DNA of 64,000 nt from Bacteroidota bacterium. Lineage in GTDB: Bacteria > Bacteroidota > Bacteroidia > NS11-12g > UBA955. The position numbers and the translations under genes were made by a program. Positions 43,139-52,052 of this stretch are shown here, piece after piece. The notes under the pieces are model-generated. The model was given only the letters and a program-made list of their open reading frames with translations. It was not told the origin of the DNA and did no database searches. Within the stretch, counting starts at the first letter, position 1, and each line of letters begins with the position of its first letter. The DNA lies in assembly GCA_016787485.1 (NCBI GenBank), contig JAEUUL010000008.1:62001-126000 (forward strand). The letters are read 5' to 3'.

Positions 43139-45124
43139 ATGAAACGTGCCGTTTTGATCATTGTGCTTCTTGCACTGGCCGCAGGTGGCGGATACCTGGG
43201 CTGGAAGTACTATTTCACCGAAACAGAAACCGTAGATGCACTGAAACTGGTGCCCGAAGATGCTGTGTTCATTGTAGAAACCGATGAACCGGTAGAAGCC
43301 TGGCAAACCTTTAGCAGCAGCCCCATGTGGCAGCACATAAAAAACTACAAACCCCTGGGCGATATAGGTAAAATGGCAGATGGTCTGAGCCAGATTATCG
43401 ATGAGAATCAGCTGATATTCAACGCGTTTGGCAGCCGGAAAGTCCTGATTAGTGCGCATGTGGTTTCTGCCACAGATTACGATTTCCTGTATGTGTGCGA
43501 TATGAAGAAGTCGGCCAAATTTGATGTAGTGAAAGAGGGTATCATTGGTTTGCTTAAGAACAACGGATTGGAGTACAGCACAGAAACGGCCGGTGAACAC
43601 ACTGTGCACCGCTTCCGCGATCCGGCAGACAAATCTGTACTGCACATTGCCTTTGTAGGTAATCAACTGGTGTGCTCCTACAATTCCGGGATTATTAAAA
43701 ACAGTCTGAGTGGCAGCAAAGGCAGCATGGCTGCCAGTAAACATTTCAGTGCCATTACCCAGAAAACACCGGGGGGCGGGCTCTGTCGCATTTATCTGAA
43801 CCATACACAGGTTCCGAAATACCTGGATGTGTATATGGATGACGTCAGCGGTATGAAAGGATTGTTCAGCAGCATGCACCACACCGGCGCTTTTGCAGAG
43901 GTGAGTCCTGAAATGGTGGGTTTTAAAGGCTTTACCAGTATCAATGACAGCATGAGCAGCCATCTGCGGGCTCTGGCAAAATCGGGAAAGGCGGCAACCA
44001 AAGCCCAGACCGTGCTGTCAGAAAAAACTGCGTTTACCCTTAGCATGGGCTTTCAGAGCTTTCAAAAATTTTATGCAAACCTTACCGATGTGCTCAAACA
44101 GGATGCCCTGAAATGGAACGAATGGGATGCCAACCGCCGCATGGTGGAGAAATACCTTGGATTCAGTATGGAGGAAGACCTGCTGGGATGGATAGACAAT
44201 GAGGTAACTGTGGCTCAATATGAACAGGAACGGGTTATAGGAGGAAAAGTACATACTGTAATTGCCATGAAAGCGGTAACCATAGACAAAGCCCGCGAAA
44301 AACTGACCGAAATTGAAAAACGCATCAAAAGGCGAACCCCGCTGAAATTCAAAACAGCAAGCTACAAGGAACACGATGTGCATTACCTTGAAATCAAGGG
44401 TTTGTTCAAATTGCTGTTTGGCAAATTGTTTGGCAAAATAGAAAAGCCCTATTTTACCTATCTGGACGATTATGTGGTGTTTTGCGATGATGCTGCAACC
44501 CTGCTGAAAACCATAGATGATTTTGAAGATGGTAAAACCCTGGAAAAAACTGAAACCTATCAGGCCTTTGCCGGCAATTTCAAAAATGAAAGCTCAATGT
44601 TCACCTGGCTGAACATGAAAAAATACTTTCTGAATATGAAAGGGATTCTTGACGCAGGCAGTTATCAGACCTCCTATACAAACAGGGAATATATTCTGTG
44701 TTTCCCGCAAATGGGATTCCAGTTAACCGAGGACGAGGGCATGTTCGATACGCGCCTGATGGTGCAGTTCAAAAAACCTGCTGAGGAAGATATGAAAATT
44801 ACCGAGGCCAAACCCCTGAGCATAGAAGAGATAGAGGAAGCCGACAGCTTGTCTGAAGCAGATGCATTTATTCTGGAGTATGTGAATGGAAATGCCCGCC
44901 GTGAAATGTATGACAACGGCAAGGTGAAATTCATTGCCGAAACCAAAAACGATGAGTTACACGGACGGTACATAGAGTATTGGGAAAACGGAGCCGTAAA
45001 AGTGAAAGGCCGTTACAAAAACGGAGAGAAATCCGGCAAGTGGAAATATTACAAGCAGGACGGAGACCTGGAACGCAGGGAACGGTTTGGCCGGCGCAGG
45101 GAAGCAGAGACTGATTCTATGTAG
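43139..45124 (+). CDS. Exported DUF3352-like protein with C-terminal MORN-type repeats
   Basis: A 661-residue protein with an N-terminal anchor (RAVLIIVLLALAAGGGYLGW, directly after MK). The long middle region resembles DUF3352-like proteins (LKLVPEDAVFIVETDEPVEAW, a start shared by many uncharacterised Bacteroidota proteins). The last 75 residues hold MORN-like antitoxin-type repeats: NARREMYDNGKVKFIAE, GRYIEYWENGAVKVKGRY, KSGKWKYYKQDGDLERRE. Topology suggests a periplasmic protein held in the inner membrane. Function unknown. The ATG at 43139 is used instead of the earlier GTG at 43100 because the signal anchor starts there. Confidence 0.75.
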   Translation: MKRAVLIIVLLALAAGGGYLGWKYYFTETETVDALKLVPEDAVFIVETDEPVEAWQTFSSSPMWQHIKNYKPLGDIGKMADGLSQIIDENQLIFNAFGSRKVLISAHVVSATDYDFLYVCDMKKSAKFDVVKEGIIGLLKNNGLEYSTETAGEHTVHRFRDPADKSVLHIAFVGNQLVCSYNSGIIKNSLSGSKGSMAASKHFSAITQKTPGGGLCRIYLNHTQVPKYLDVYMDDVSGMKGLFSSMHHTGAFAEVSPEMVGFKGFTSINDSMSSHLRALAKSGKAATKAQTVLSEKTAFTLSMGFQSFQKFYANLTDVLKQDALKWNEWDANRRMVEKYLGFSMEEDLLGWIDNEVTVAQYEQERVIGGKVHTVIAMKAVTIDKAREKLTEIEKRIKRRTPLKFKTASYKEHDVHYLEIKGLFKLLFGKLFGKIEKPYFTYLDDYVVFCDDAATLLKTIDDFEDGKTLEKTETYQAFAGNFKNESSMFTWLNMKKYFLNMKGILDAGSYQTSYTNREYILCFPQMGFQLTEDEGMFDTRLMVQFKKPAEEDMKITEAKPLSIEEIEEADSLSEADAFILEYVNGNARREMYDNGKVKFIAETKNDELHGRYIEYWENGAVKVKGRYKNGEKSGKWKYYKQDGDLERRERFGRRREAETDSM

Positions 45125-45154
45125 TTATTCGTAATTGTGCTGAGGGAAACCGGT

Positions 45155-45691
45155 TTAACGCATTCTGCGACCCGGTCCGCGGGGTGGCATACCCTGCCGG
45201 TGTCCCGGAGGTGGCGGACCCGGAGGGCGGCCTTTCATTCCCTTTACCTGCTGCATCAGTTCCATTTGAACTTCTTTGTTTACCCGCGGCAGTATGACGA
45301 TTTTTTTAGCTGGAATGGCGGTTTTTAATTTTTCAGAATACGTACGGAATAAACTCAATTCTGTTTCGCGCAATTTGATTGCATCCGCCAGATATGCTTT
45401 ACTTTCTTCCTCAGTCAGTTCTTCGGGTTTGCGTCCGTTCCATTTATTTCTGAATTCTTTTTTGGCTCCTTTTAATTTCAACTGATATTCATCAAAAATG
45501 GGAAAAAACTTCTCTGCCTCGGTTGCAGTAAGTGACAGTTTTTGGGTGTACAAATCCCGTCGCACCTTTTTCAGTTTTTCAACTTTTGCTTTGCGGGTGC
45601 TGTCATCCGGTTTTTGTGTCTGCTGCGAAAATGCCAGAATGGGCAGAATCAAAAAGATCAGCGTTAAAGATTGGGTCAATTTCGTTTTCAT
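45155..45691 (-). CDS. Spy/CpxP-like periplasmic protein
   Basis: A 178-residue secreted protein (signal peptide to FSQQ). The body is helical with a Spy-like layout (LYTQKLSLTATEAEKFFPIFDEYQLKL), and the tail is rich in Pro, Gly and Arg (GRPPGPPPPGHRQGMPPRG). Such proteins often monitor or buffer periplasmic stress. It is the third gene after an ECF sigma factor and a membrane protein, overlapping the latter by four bases. Confidence 0.7.
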   Translation of the reverse strand: MKTKLTQSLTLIFLILPILAFSQQTQKPDDSTRKAKVEKLKKVRRDLYTQKLSLTATEAEKFFPIFDEYQLKLKGAKKEFRNKWNGRKPEELTEEESKAYLADAIKLRETELSLFRTYSEKLKTAIPAKKIVILPRVNKEVQMELMQQVKGMKGRPPGPPPPGHRQGMPPRGPGRRMR

Positions 45692-46185
45692 GGTTCTATA
45701 TCCATTTCGTCAAACAAGGCGTCTTCCATATCCAGAACAATCAGTCCGTCGTCTTCCAGTTCCATGGCAATGGCCATGTCTTCTGCACTCAAAGCAGCCG
45801 GACTGGGTGTGATGGTTTCTTGTTCATCCAGGTACTTTTCAGCGACAGCAATGGCGTTGTTCTCTGCCACCTCAGGTGCTATGATGAGTGTATCGGCCAC
45901 TACCACCGGCTTTGCAGGCAGAGGGGCTTGTTTTACAATACCCGGCTCCACCGGCCGGTAGTGAAACCACAGATAAATGCCGGCCACCGCCAATACAGCA
46001 ACTGCTGCGGCCCAGGCTATCCAGCGGGTTTCTCTGTTTTCCTGTTTTGGGGTATGTACCACCTTTAACTCAGGCTGCGCAGCGGGCATAGAATCGCGCC
46101 GGGACTGTACTTTCGCTGCCAGATTGCTGAAATAGCCCTCTGGTGCCTGATACGGGTGCCTGATTCGGTTTTCTTTCGGTTCCAT
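45688..46185 (-). CDS. Single-pass membrane protein, probable anti-sigma factor
   Basis: A 165-residue protein with a cytoplasmic N-terminal part of about 54 residues, one membrane helix (about 55-73, WIAWAAAVAVLAVAGIYLWF), and a short acidic periplasmic tail (MELEDDGLIVLDMEDALFDE). No zinc-binding anti-sigma motif is seen, so the role rests on position (next to the sigma gene) and topology. The N-terminal HPYQAPEGYFSNL motif is common in such Bacteroidota partners. Confidence 0.65.
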   Translation of the reverse strand: MEPKENRIRHPYQAPEGYFSNLAAKVQSRRDSMPAAQPELKVVHTPKQENRETRWIAWAAAVAVLAVAGIYLWFHYRPVEPGIVKQAPLPAKPVVVADTLIIAPEVAENNAIAVAEKYLDEQETITPSPAALSAEDMAIAMELEDDGLIVLDMEDALFDEMDIEP

Positions 46186-46225
46186 TTTCTCTCTCTTTGT
46201 TTAGATGCAAAGTTTTACTATAGGT

Positions 46226-46795
46226 TTAAAAACTTCGTTTCAACCACAACTCCAATTTATTCACTGCATGAAAATAGGATGCTTTTAATGCGCCAATGCT
46301 GGTGTCTGTGACTTCGGCGATTTGCTCATAGGACAGGTCTTCGAAATACCGCAGTGAAAAAACCAGTTTTTGCTTCAAAGGCAACCGGGCCATGGCCATC
46401 TGCAGTTTCCTTTCGATTTCTCCCCCGCTGATATGGGCTCCGGAATCTACCAGTTGAGCCAGTTCGGGCATGGCATCGTCCAGGTCAAGGGAGGGTTTGC
46501 GTTTTCTCAGCACGGTCAGCGCTTCATTCGTGGCTATACGGTACATCCAGCTGAAAAGCTGACTTTCGCCGCGGAATCCCGGCAAATTCTGCCATACCCT
46601 GATTAATGTATTCTGCAGGGCATCGTCTGTGTCATCATGGTCTACCACAATCTTGCGGATATGGAAGTACAACCTTTCACTGTAACGGCGCATAATCTCG
46701 GCAAACAGCGCATCCCTGTCCTGATTTTGCTGAAAGGCTTCAACAATTTCCTGGTCAGAAATGGTTTTGAAATGATCAGTTGCTGGGTTTTCCAA
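46226..46795 (-). CDS. ECF-type RNA polymerase sigma factor
   Basis: A 189-residue sigma factor. Region 2 is about 25-95 (LYFHIRKIVVDHDDTDDALQNTLIRVW, FSWMYRIATNEALTVLRKRK) and region 4 about 130-182 (MARLPLKQKLVFSLRYFEDLSYEQIAEVTDTSIGALKAS). It starts at TTG 46795; no ATG precedes region 2. It leads a sigma/anti-sigma/Spy-like operon, a layout suggesting an envelope-stress regulon. Confidence 0.92.
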   Translation of the reverse strand: MENPATDHFKTISDQEIVEAFQQNQDRDALFAEIMRRYSERLYFHIRKIVVDHDDTDDALQNTLIRVWQNLPGFRGESQLFSWMYRIATNEALTVLRKRKPSLDLDDAMPELAQLVDSGAHISGGEIERKLQMAMARLPLKQKLVFSLRYFEDLSYEQIAEVTDTSIGALKASYFHAVNKLELWLKRSF

Positions 46796-46839
46796 AATTT
46801 CCGGTTACAGGATGTTTGATGCGTTAAATCTATGTGGGT

Positions 46840-47859
46840 TTAATCTGTTTTCTCAGAATGGTATCTGAACAGGACCGGATGTATCACGGCCCGCCAAAGC
46901 GGAGGAATGAGGGCCGGCAGGATCAACGCGGCATAGCCGCCTGGAAGTTCCGGGCTTTTTTCACTGGTATCTAATGTATGGTAAGACTTGCCTGCATGCA
47001 TATGGTGATCACTGTGCCGGCTAAGGTCAAACAGCAAAAAACGGCTGAGTACTTTGTCGCAATTCCAGCTGTGTGTGGCTTGCACCCTTTCATTTCCGTT
47101 TCTTTCAAGTCCGTAATGTTCTATATAATTGGTGTACTCCAGCAACAGCATTCCAAATGCGGCTATACCCAAAAAGCACAGCAGACCTGTGGGGGCTGCC
47201 AAAAACCAGACAAGAGCAAAGAAAAACACAATGGCAATATGCTGTAACATCAGGTTTTGTGTGGACCATGCGCTGCGATTCTGTCTCTGAATTCTGATTT
47301 TTTCCGACTGCCATGCCTGGGAAATCTGTCCCGGAATGGTTCGAACAAGGAAAGTGTAAAAACTCTCCCCCATACGGGCAGAAGCGGCATCGGCTGCAGT
47401 GGCCACATCACGGTGGTGTATACGCAAATGATGGATAAAAAAGTAGAAATTGCCGCGACTCAACAACAGATATAAACCCAGTGTGCGGTTTAGCTTTCCT
47501 GGTTTATGCACCAGTTCATGGGCCACTACCCCGGCCGCGGCCTCTGCGCCTGTGCTCAACACTGCCAGCAGCAGATACGCACCCTGCAGCCGACCAGTGT
47601 ACACAGCATACCAGAGAACGATATGGGCACAGGTATGCAATGCAACGCATATATATAGAATAGCTGCCGGATAAATATCCTTTGCCGGACTATGTCCGTT
47701 TCGTCTGTTACGGCCTGCAACCCACTCCAATAAAGGCAAAAGCACAAGTGTTAGCAGCAGATTGGAAGCGGTGTATATTCCCCCGGCCAAAGTGCCTGCA
47801 ATGGTTACCAGCACTGGCAATAAACCCAGAAGATAACCTGTATTTCTCCACCGCCCCAT
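46840..47859 (-). CDS. AlkB-like membrane hydroxylase (fatty acid desaturase superfamily)
   Basis: A 339-residue integral-membrane di-iron enzyme. Four or more helices frame the His motifs: HELVHK at about 114-119, HHLRIHHRDVAT, NYIEHYGLER and LSRHSDHHMH. NYIEHYGL and RHSDHH are the marks of the alkane 1-monooxygenase group, which hydroxylates alkyl chains at the terminal carbon. The rubredoxin and reductase it would need are not nearby, and xylene- or fatty-acid-acting relatives share these motifs. The gene stands alone, and its ATG lies five bases after a promoter box. Confidence 0.85.
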   Translation of the reverse strand: MGRWRNTGYLLGLLPVLVTIAGTLAGGIYTASNLLLTLVLLPLLEWVAGRNRRNGHSPAKDIYPAAILYICVALHTCAHIVLWYAVYTGRLQGAYLLLAVLSTGAEAAAGVVAHELVHKPGKLNRTLGLYLLLSRGNFYFFIHHLRIHHRDVATAADAASARMGESFYTFLVRTIPGQISQAWQSEKIRIQRQNRSAWSTQNLMLQHIAIVFFFALVWFLAAPTGLLCFLGIAAFGMLLLEYTNYIEHYGLERNGNERVQATHSWNCDKVLSRFLLFDLSRHSDHHMHAGKSYHTLDTSEKSPELPGGYAALILPALIPPLWRAVIHPVLFRYHSEKTD

Positions 47860-47864
47860 AGCTG

Positions 47865-47872
47865 CAAATGTA
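47865..47872 (-). promoter_or_regulatory. -7 box of the AlkB-like gene
   Basis: TACATTTG on the minus strand, exact, followed by five bases and the ATG at 47859: a likely leaderless transcript. Confidence 0.55.
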
Positions 47873-47981
47873 GCAGGAATTCAAAATCCAAAATTGTAGT
47901 TCTGATGGCTGTCCTGCCCAGACTACAGCCTGTGGAATAAACATTTTGCGGCAAGGTGATGAAAATTTAACAAAAACTTTC

Positions 47982-47989
47982 TATTTTTG
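47982..47989 (+). promoter_or_regulatory. -7 box of rplS
   Basis: TATTTTTG, exact to TAnnTTTG, followed by CAGCCC as at rpmB. The leader to the ATG at 48009 is about 14 bases; no TTG is seen at the -33 position. Confidence 0.55.
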
Positions 47990-48008
47990 CAGCCCAATTC
48001 GCACTGTT

Positions 48009-48356
48009 ATGAACCCGATCATTAAAAGCATTACCCAGGAATACCTTCGCAGCGATCTTCCTTCCTTCAAAGCAGGAGACCGTGTAACTGTGCATTACAA
48101 AATCAAAGAAGGCAACAAAGAACGTATTCAGCAGTTTCAGGGCGATGTGATTCAGCGTCGCAACAGCGGCACTGCAGAAAGCTTCACCGTACGTAAAATC
48201 TCAAACGGTGTGGGTGTTGAACGTATTTTCCCGATGAACAGTCCGTACATTGAGAAAATTGAAGTAAACCGCCGTGGTAAAGTACGTCGTGCACGTATCT
48301 TCTATCTGCGCAAAACCGTGGGCAAAGCTTCACGTATCAAAGAAAAACGTTCCTGA
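48009..48356 (+). CDS. rplS: 50S ribosomal protein L19
   Basis: A 115-residue protein with the L19 pattern: [20 protein letters not shown], then [13 protein letters not shown] and [20 protein letters not shown], ending in [19 protein letters not shown]. It sits at the subunit interface of the ribosome. ATG 48009 is chosen because the upstream part of the open frame runs through the promoter. It is a single-gene unit here, separate from the usual trmD neighbourhood. Confidence 0.96.
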   Translation: MNPIIKSITQEYLRSDLPSFKAGDRVTVHYKIKEGNKERIQQFQGDVIQRRNSGTAESFTVRKISNGVGVERIFPMNSPYIEKIEVNRRGKVRRARIFYLRKTVGKASRIKEKRS

Positions 48357-48376
48357 TAATATCAGAAGACAGATAG

Positions 48377-48403
48377 AAACCCCGGTAATTCCGGGGTTTT
48401 TTT
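48377..48403 (+). terminator. Terminator after rplS, shared with the opposing gene
   Basis: AAACCCCGG and CCGGGGTTT form a perfect 9-bp stem with a 5-base loop and a following T run that touches the stop codon of the minus-strand glycosyltransferase-like gene. A-rich DNA on the other side lets it work in both directions. Confidence 0.8.
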
Positions 48404-49880
48404 ATTGTCCCTGCCCGGTTTTTTCCAGCCGGTACCAGGTAAAGGTCTGTGTTGTTCTGCCCTGAATGGGTATGGCTTTCAGTCCGGCCGGGAGCTTTTT
48501 GAACAACAGGCTGTCATTGTCTGTGATTACGCCTCTTGCACCCTGTGCATAAAACCGGGTAAAAAGCTCTCCCGCTTCGTCTTCATGGTACCATGGGAAT
48601 CCTTTGGCGTGCAGATAGTAAAAGTTCACACACCCCGTCTTGTCCGGACCTACGATCCACCGGACAGAAGGATCACTGTACTTTTTATAGGTATCTCCCG
48701 GAGTGGTTAAAAACTCCAAGGAAATGCGTGAACCTTCCGGACTCCAGTTGTCATGCATGCGAAACCAGGCCCATGCGGGTGCCAGCCACAGCCATAAAAC
48801 CAGCCAGGCGGCCCTGGTCTGAGCCAGATACCCGGCACCTTTGCCCACCATATAGGCGAACAATGGCATAAAAACCAATGCGTAATACCCGTGGTGCCAG
48901 AATTGGTACTGAACCAACAGATAAAATACAGCGCAAAGAATCGCATAAACTTTCCAGTCACCCCATTGCCTGCGGCCCGGCCAAATTGCAGGGATGGCAA
49001 ACAGGAGCAAGGGCAGAAATGCATACCCAACAAAGGTTTCCGGAATATCTGATATCACCGTTTTGCCGAGAATAAATGCCGCTTCTTCCAGGTTGCGGGC
49101 ATGGCGCATGGCATGAACAAATTCATGCAGTTGATACTTTGCAGTAAGTACTCCGGCAAACGCATACCATCCCAGAGTTGCCCCACCGGCCAGGGCTGCA
49201 AGTACAAACCCCTGCAGCAGCATTTTGGGCTGTTTCCAGTTTTTTTGCCGTAAAAACCCCAGCATCAGCGGGAAGCCAGCCATTAAAAACTGCATTTTAA
49301 CGGCACCGGCCAGAGCCATACAGGCGGCAGTCGCCAACAGGCTGCCCCAGTTCTGTTTTTTCAACCAATGTATGCCAAATCCCCAGCCCCATAGCATGGC
49401 CGCCAAACTCAGCATATCCGGCACTGCATTGATGCTTTGGTAATAGGTTTCAGGGATAAAGGCAATGGCTGCTCCGGTAAGTGCGGCCTGCCATTCCGGT
49501 AACTGATACAGCCTGGCAAGGCGCACCATACCTGTCACAGCCAACGCAAGAAACAACCAGCAAATCCAGCGATGCAGACTTTCACTGTATCCAAATATTT
49601 TGTAGCCGGCAGCAAATAACCAGGATTGCGCCGGAAACTCCGGACCCGTTATTCCGGGGGTGTTGAACCGTTTGTCAATTCTCGGTTTCAGGATATTCAT
49701 ATCCTCCTCGTAATAGTTGCGGGCCAACGCCAGGGTATTGCATTGCCTCCAAACATGATGTCCGGTGGCCGGCATTTGCATGTAAGGCAAATGGGTACAG
49801 AGACTGAGAAACAATATAACCGGCACCGCCCAGCGGTTTCCCAGCCAGCCAATGGTCTTTTGCACCGCTTTTTCTACCAT
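48402..49880 (-). CDS. GT-C-type membrane glycosyltransferase-like protein
   Basis: A 492-residue protein with about ten membrane helices. The first long loop has the PMT/ArnT-like layout after THLPYMQMPATGHHVWRQCN. A soluble C-terminal part (from about 400, VRWIVGPDKTGCVNFYYLHAKG) probably lies in the periplasm. The family transfers sugars from lipid carriers, but donor and acceptor here are unknown. The start is set at ATG 49880, overlapping the upstream stop by seven bases; the longer open frame runs through the neighbouring gene and adds no homologous sequence. Confidence 0.72.
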   Translation of the reverse strand: MVEKAVQKTIGWLGNRWAVPVILFLSLCTHLPYMQMPATGHHVWRQCNTLALARNYYEEDMNILKPRIDKRFNTPGITGPEFPAQSWLFAAGYKIFGYSESLHRWICWLFLALAVTGMVRLARLYQLPEWQAALTGAAIAFIPETYYQSINAVPDMLSLAAMLWGWGFGIHWLKKQNWGSLLATAACMALAGAVKMQFLMAGFPLMLGFLRQKNWKQPKMLLQGFVLAALAGGATLGWYAFAGVLTAKYQLHEFVHAMRHARNLEEAAFILGKTVISDIPETFVGYAFLPLLLFAIPAIWPGRRQWGDWKVYAILCAVFYLLVQYQFWHHGYYALVFMPLFAYMVGKGAGYLAQTRAAWLVLWLWLAPAWAWFRMHDNWSPEGSRISLEFLTTPGDTYKKYSDPSVRWIVGPDKTGCVNFYYLHAKGFPWYHEDEAGELFTRFYAQGARGVITDNDSLLFKKLPAGLKAIPIQGRTTQTFTWYRLEKTGQGQ

Positions 49881-50329
49881 GTATGGTCTATAATGATTTT
49901 GTGTGCGGTTCCCACTTTGCGCGTAATCAGTGAAAAATAGCCCGATGGCGTATCTGCGTGGCGGTAGAGTTTCCAGGTACCTGCAATATGGCCGGTTTCC
50001 ATGCCTTCGTCCAGAAACTCCACTTTCTGCAAACCGAACTCCAACCGACCCATTGAATCTTTTGTGGGATAGTGTTTTCTGTAAGAATCCAATGTAGCCT
50101 GCCAACCATAACGCACTCCTTTTCTGGTGATGAATTGCATGCCGGTATCGTTGTGATATCCCTGCATAAACCCTTCAATGTCTCCACGGTTCCATGCAGC
50201 CTGCTGGGTAAGAATCAGGCGGCGGAGTGAGTCCGTATGTATTTGTGATTTTTCCGCATGATTTGCAGGTTGGGTCTGGCAGGAGATTGCCAAAAGAACA
50301 GTCAGGATACAAGACAGAAGGTTTTTCAT
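49874..50329 (-). CDS. NTF2-like (DUF4440) lipoprotein
   Basis: A 151-residue protein with a lipobox-like signal (LLAISC, Cys17) and a SnoaL/DUF4440-like fold: ILTQQAAWNRGDIEGFMQGY at the N-terminus and HIAGTWKLYRHADTPSGYF toward the end. Members of this fold often bind small ligands; this one has no assigned reaction. It overlaps the PorT-like gene stop by four bases. Confidence 0.82.
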   Translation of the reverse strand: MKNLLSCILTVLLAISCQTQPANHAEKSQIHTDSLRRLILTQQAAWNRGDIEGFMQGYHNDTGMQFITRKGVRYGWQATLDSYRKHYPTKDSMGRLEFGLQKVEFLDEGMETGHIAGTWKLYRHADTPSGYFSLITRKVGTAHKIIIDHTW

Positions 50330-50952
50330 CTGGGTTCAGCAGACAATGCGTATTTAAGGCCTATACTTATTACGTTGTGATATACGCCGGTTGGATTAAA
50401 CACATTGCCCCCGTTGCGGTCGCTGCGGATATTGGACAGACTGTATTGGGCTTCACCCTGTGCGATGAAGCGCGAACTGAGTTTATACCCGGCTGTAAAA
50501 CAGCCCAGTATACCCACCGTGCGTAAATTGTCTTTTACATGCAGCACAAATCCCTCTTTGTCTGTGGCTTTAAGGAGATAAGTAGTGCGGATTCCGGGTC
50601 CGAAATTCCACTTCCCTTTGTACTTGATAAGAAAAACCGGAATGTCCAGCATCTGAAAATCCAGATGAAAGGAAGCCGCGGCAGCATTATCCGGGTCGTA
50701 AGGCCTGCGACTTCCGCGCACACTATAGGAAATTCCCGCCTCATATGACCATGATTTACCCAAACCCTGCCCGCTGATGAATCCGAAACTGTAGCCAAAC
50801 TTATGATATCCCTTTGCCTGGTCTCCGTCTATCTGGCAAAAAAGGGCTGACAGGTTGGCCCGGCTGAAGAACTCTCCCTTTCCCGCCTGTCCGGACAATG
50901 GAAAAGCGCTGAGCAAAACACAAACAAAGATATACAGGGAGAAATGCCTCAT
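50326..50952 (-). CDS. PorT-like outer-membrane beta-barrel protein
   Basis: A 208-residue protein with a signal peptide (FVCVLLSAFPLSGQ) and alternating hydrophobic strands: FGYSFGFISGQGLGKSWSYEAGISYS, FHLDFQMLDIPVFLIKYKG, and RFIAQGEAQYSLSNIRSD. The central LDIP element is typical of the PorT/outer-membrane-beta-barrel family of Bacteroidota. Assignment to PorT itself (a T9SS part) would need a search. It is first in an operon with the lipoprotein and GT-C genes. ATG 50952 is preferred because the signal peptide follows it. Confidence 0.75.
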   Translation of the reverse strand: MRHFSLYIFVCVLLSAFPLSGQAGKGEFFSRANLSALFCQIDGDQAKGYHKFGYSFGFISGQGLGKSWSYEAGISYSVRGSRRPYDPDNAAAASFHLDFQMLDIPVFLIKYKGKWNFGPGIRTTYLLKATDKEGFVLHVKDNLRTVGILGCFTAGYKLSSRFIAQGEAQYSLSNIRSDRNGGNVFNPTGVYHNVISIGLKYALSAEPR

Positions 50953-50990
50953 AAATGGTTGAAATTCGCAGCAAAATAACACATTCGATC

Positions 50991-52052
50991 ATGCAGGTGC
51001 AAACAATCATTGCCGGGGCCGGGCTCGCCGGTTGCAGTCTGGCACTGGAACTGCACAGCCGCGGACACAGAGTTTTTCTGGCAGACAATCAGGATTCCGG
51101 CAGCAGCAGCCGCGTGGCAGCAGGTCTGGTTAATCCCATCGTGCCCAAAGGGGTAAAAAAAACCTGGATGTGTGACACATTTTTCCCCGGAATAAGAGAC
51201 TGGTACGCCCGTTGGGATTTTCTAGAGGGTCAGCCCTTTTTTCAGTCAGCCCCGTTGTGGCAAATCCATAAATCCTACGGTGAGTATACAGAGTGGCGTC
51301 TTAGCGCAGAAAATCCGGAAATGGAGGGATATCTCTTATCGGGTGAACCTCACAACCACCCGGGATTCAGCAACGATTATGGTTCAACACTTGTGTACCA
51401 TGCCGGCCGGCTGAATACCCTTGCCTTTTGCAATGCGGTATGGTCCTGGTTTTCGTCTCTCGGACAAACCAAAGCTCAATCGTTCAATTACGATGAAATA
51501 ATTGTGGACAATGACTCTGTGCAATTGTGGGGAGTGCGTGCTGATCGGCTGGTATTTTGTGATGGTGCCTCCGGAATGAACAATCCCTGGTTCTCATATC
51601 TTCCCTGGCGCCCGAGTGCTGGTGATATTCTCCGGGTTCGCACGGAAGGAATGAGCAGCCTCTCCGACAGGGCCATTTACCGGCACAGGCATTGGCTGGT
51701 GCCCGACGGAAAGGGTGACTGGCTGGCAGGCGGCAGTTTCCATCCTGATAACACGGACAGACATCCAAATCATGAGGATGCCGAAGAGATACTTACATCA
51801 TTGCGCGGATGGATACATCATCCTGTGCACCTTCTGCAGCACCTGCGGGGTATCAGGCCATCTGTTCAGGACCGTCGGCCGTTTATCGGCAGGCATCCGG
51901 CAAATGCATCTGTCTGGATTTTCAATGGCCTTGGCAGCAAAGGCAGCAGTCTGGTAACCTGGCTGGCACCGGTTCTTGCCGATGCCATAACAGTGAATGC
52001 TGCATTGCCAGCTGAAGTGGATATCAACCGATATAGATATCCGGGCGTGTGA
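50991..52052 (+). CDS. FAD-dependent oxidoreductase (DAO family)
   Basis: A 353-residue enzyme. The dinucleotide-binding motif GAGLAGCSLALELHSRGHRV is at residues 9-28, followed by SSRVAAGLVNPIVPKG, close to the FAD domain of MnmC-like oxidoreductases. The C-terminus (NGLGSKGSSLVTWLAPVLAD) closes the FAD site. A substrate such as an amine or amino acid is likely but unknown; no methyltransferase half is attached. The start is ATG 50991, because the longer frame adds 12 residues before the flavin fold. Its 3' end overlaps the opposing regulator gene by 29 bases. Confidence 0.82.
   Translation: MQVQTIIAGAGLAGCSLALELHSRGHRVFLADNQDSGSSSRVAAGLVNPIVPKGVKKTWMCDTFFPGIRDWYARWDFLEGQPFFQSAPLWQIHKSYGEYTEWRLSAENPEMEGYLLSGEPHNHPGFSNDYGSTLVYHAGRLNTLAFCNAVWSWFSSLGQTKAQSFNYDEIIVDNDSVQLWGVRADRLVFCDGASGMNNPWFSYLPWRPSAGDILRVRTEGMSSLSDRAIYRHRHWLVPDGKGDWLAGGSFHPDNTDRHPNHEDAEEILTSLRGWIHHPVHLLQHLRGIRPSVQDRRPFIGRHPANASVWIFNGLGSKGSSLVTWLAPVLADAITVNAALPAEVDINRYRYPGV

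Noticed and set aside
49881-50105. N-terminal extension of the GT-C gene in the longest frame
   Set aside because: It runs through the NTF2-like gene and lacks membrane or family features; ATG 49880 fits the operon overlap.
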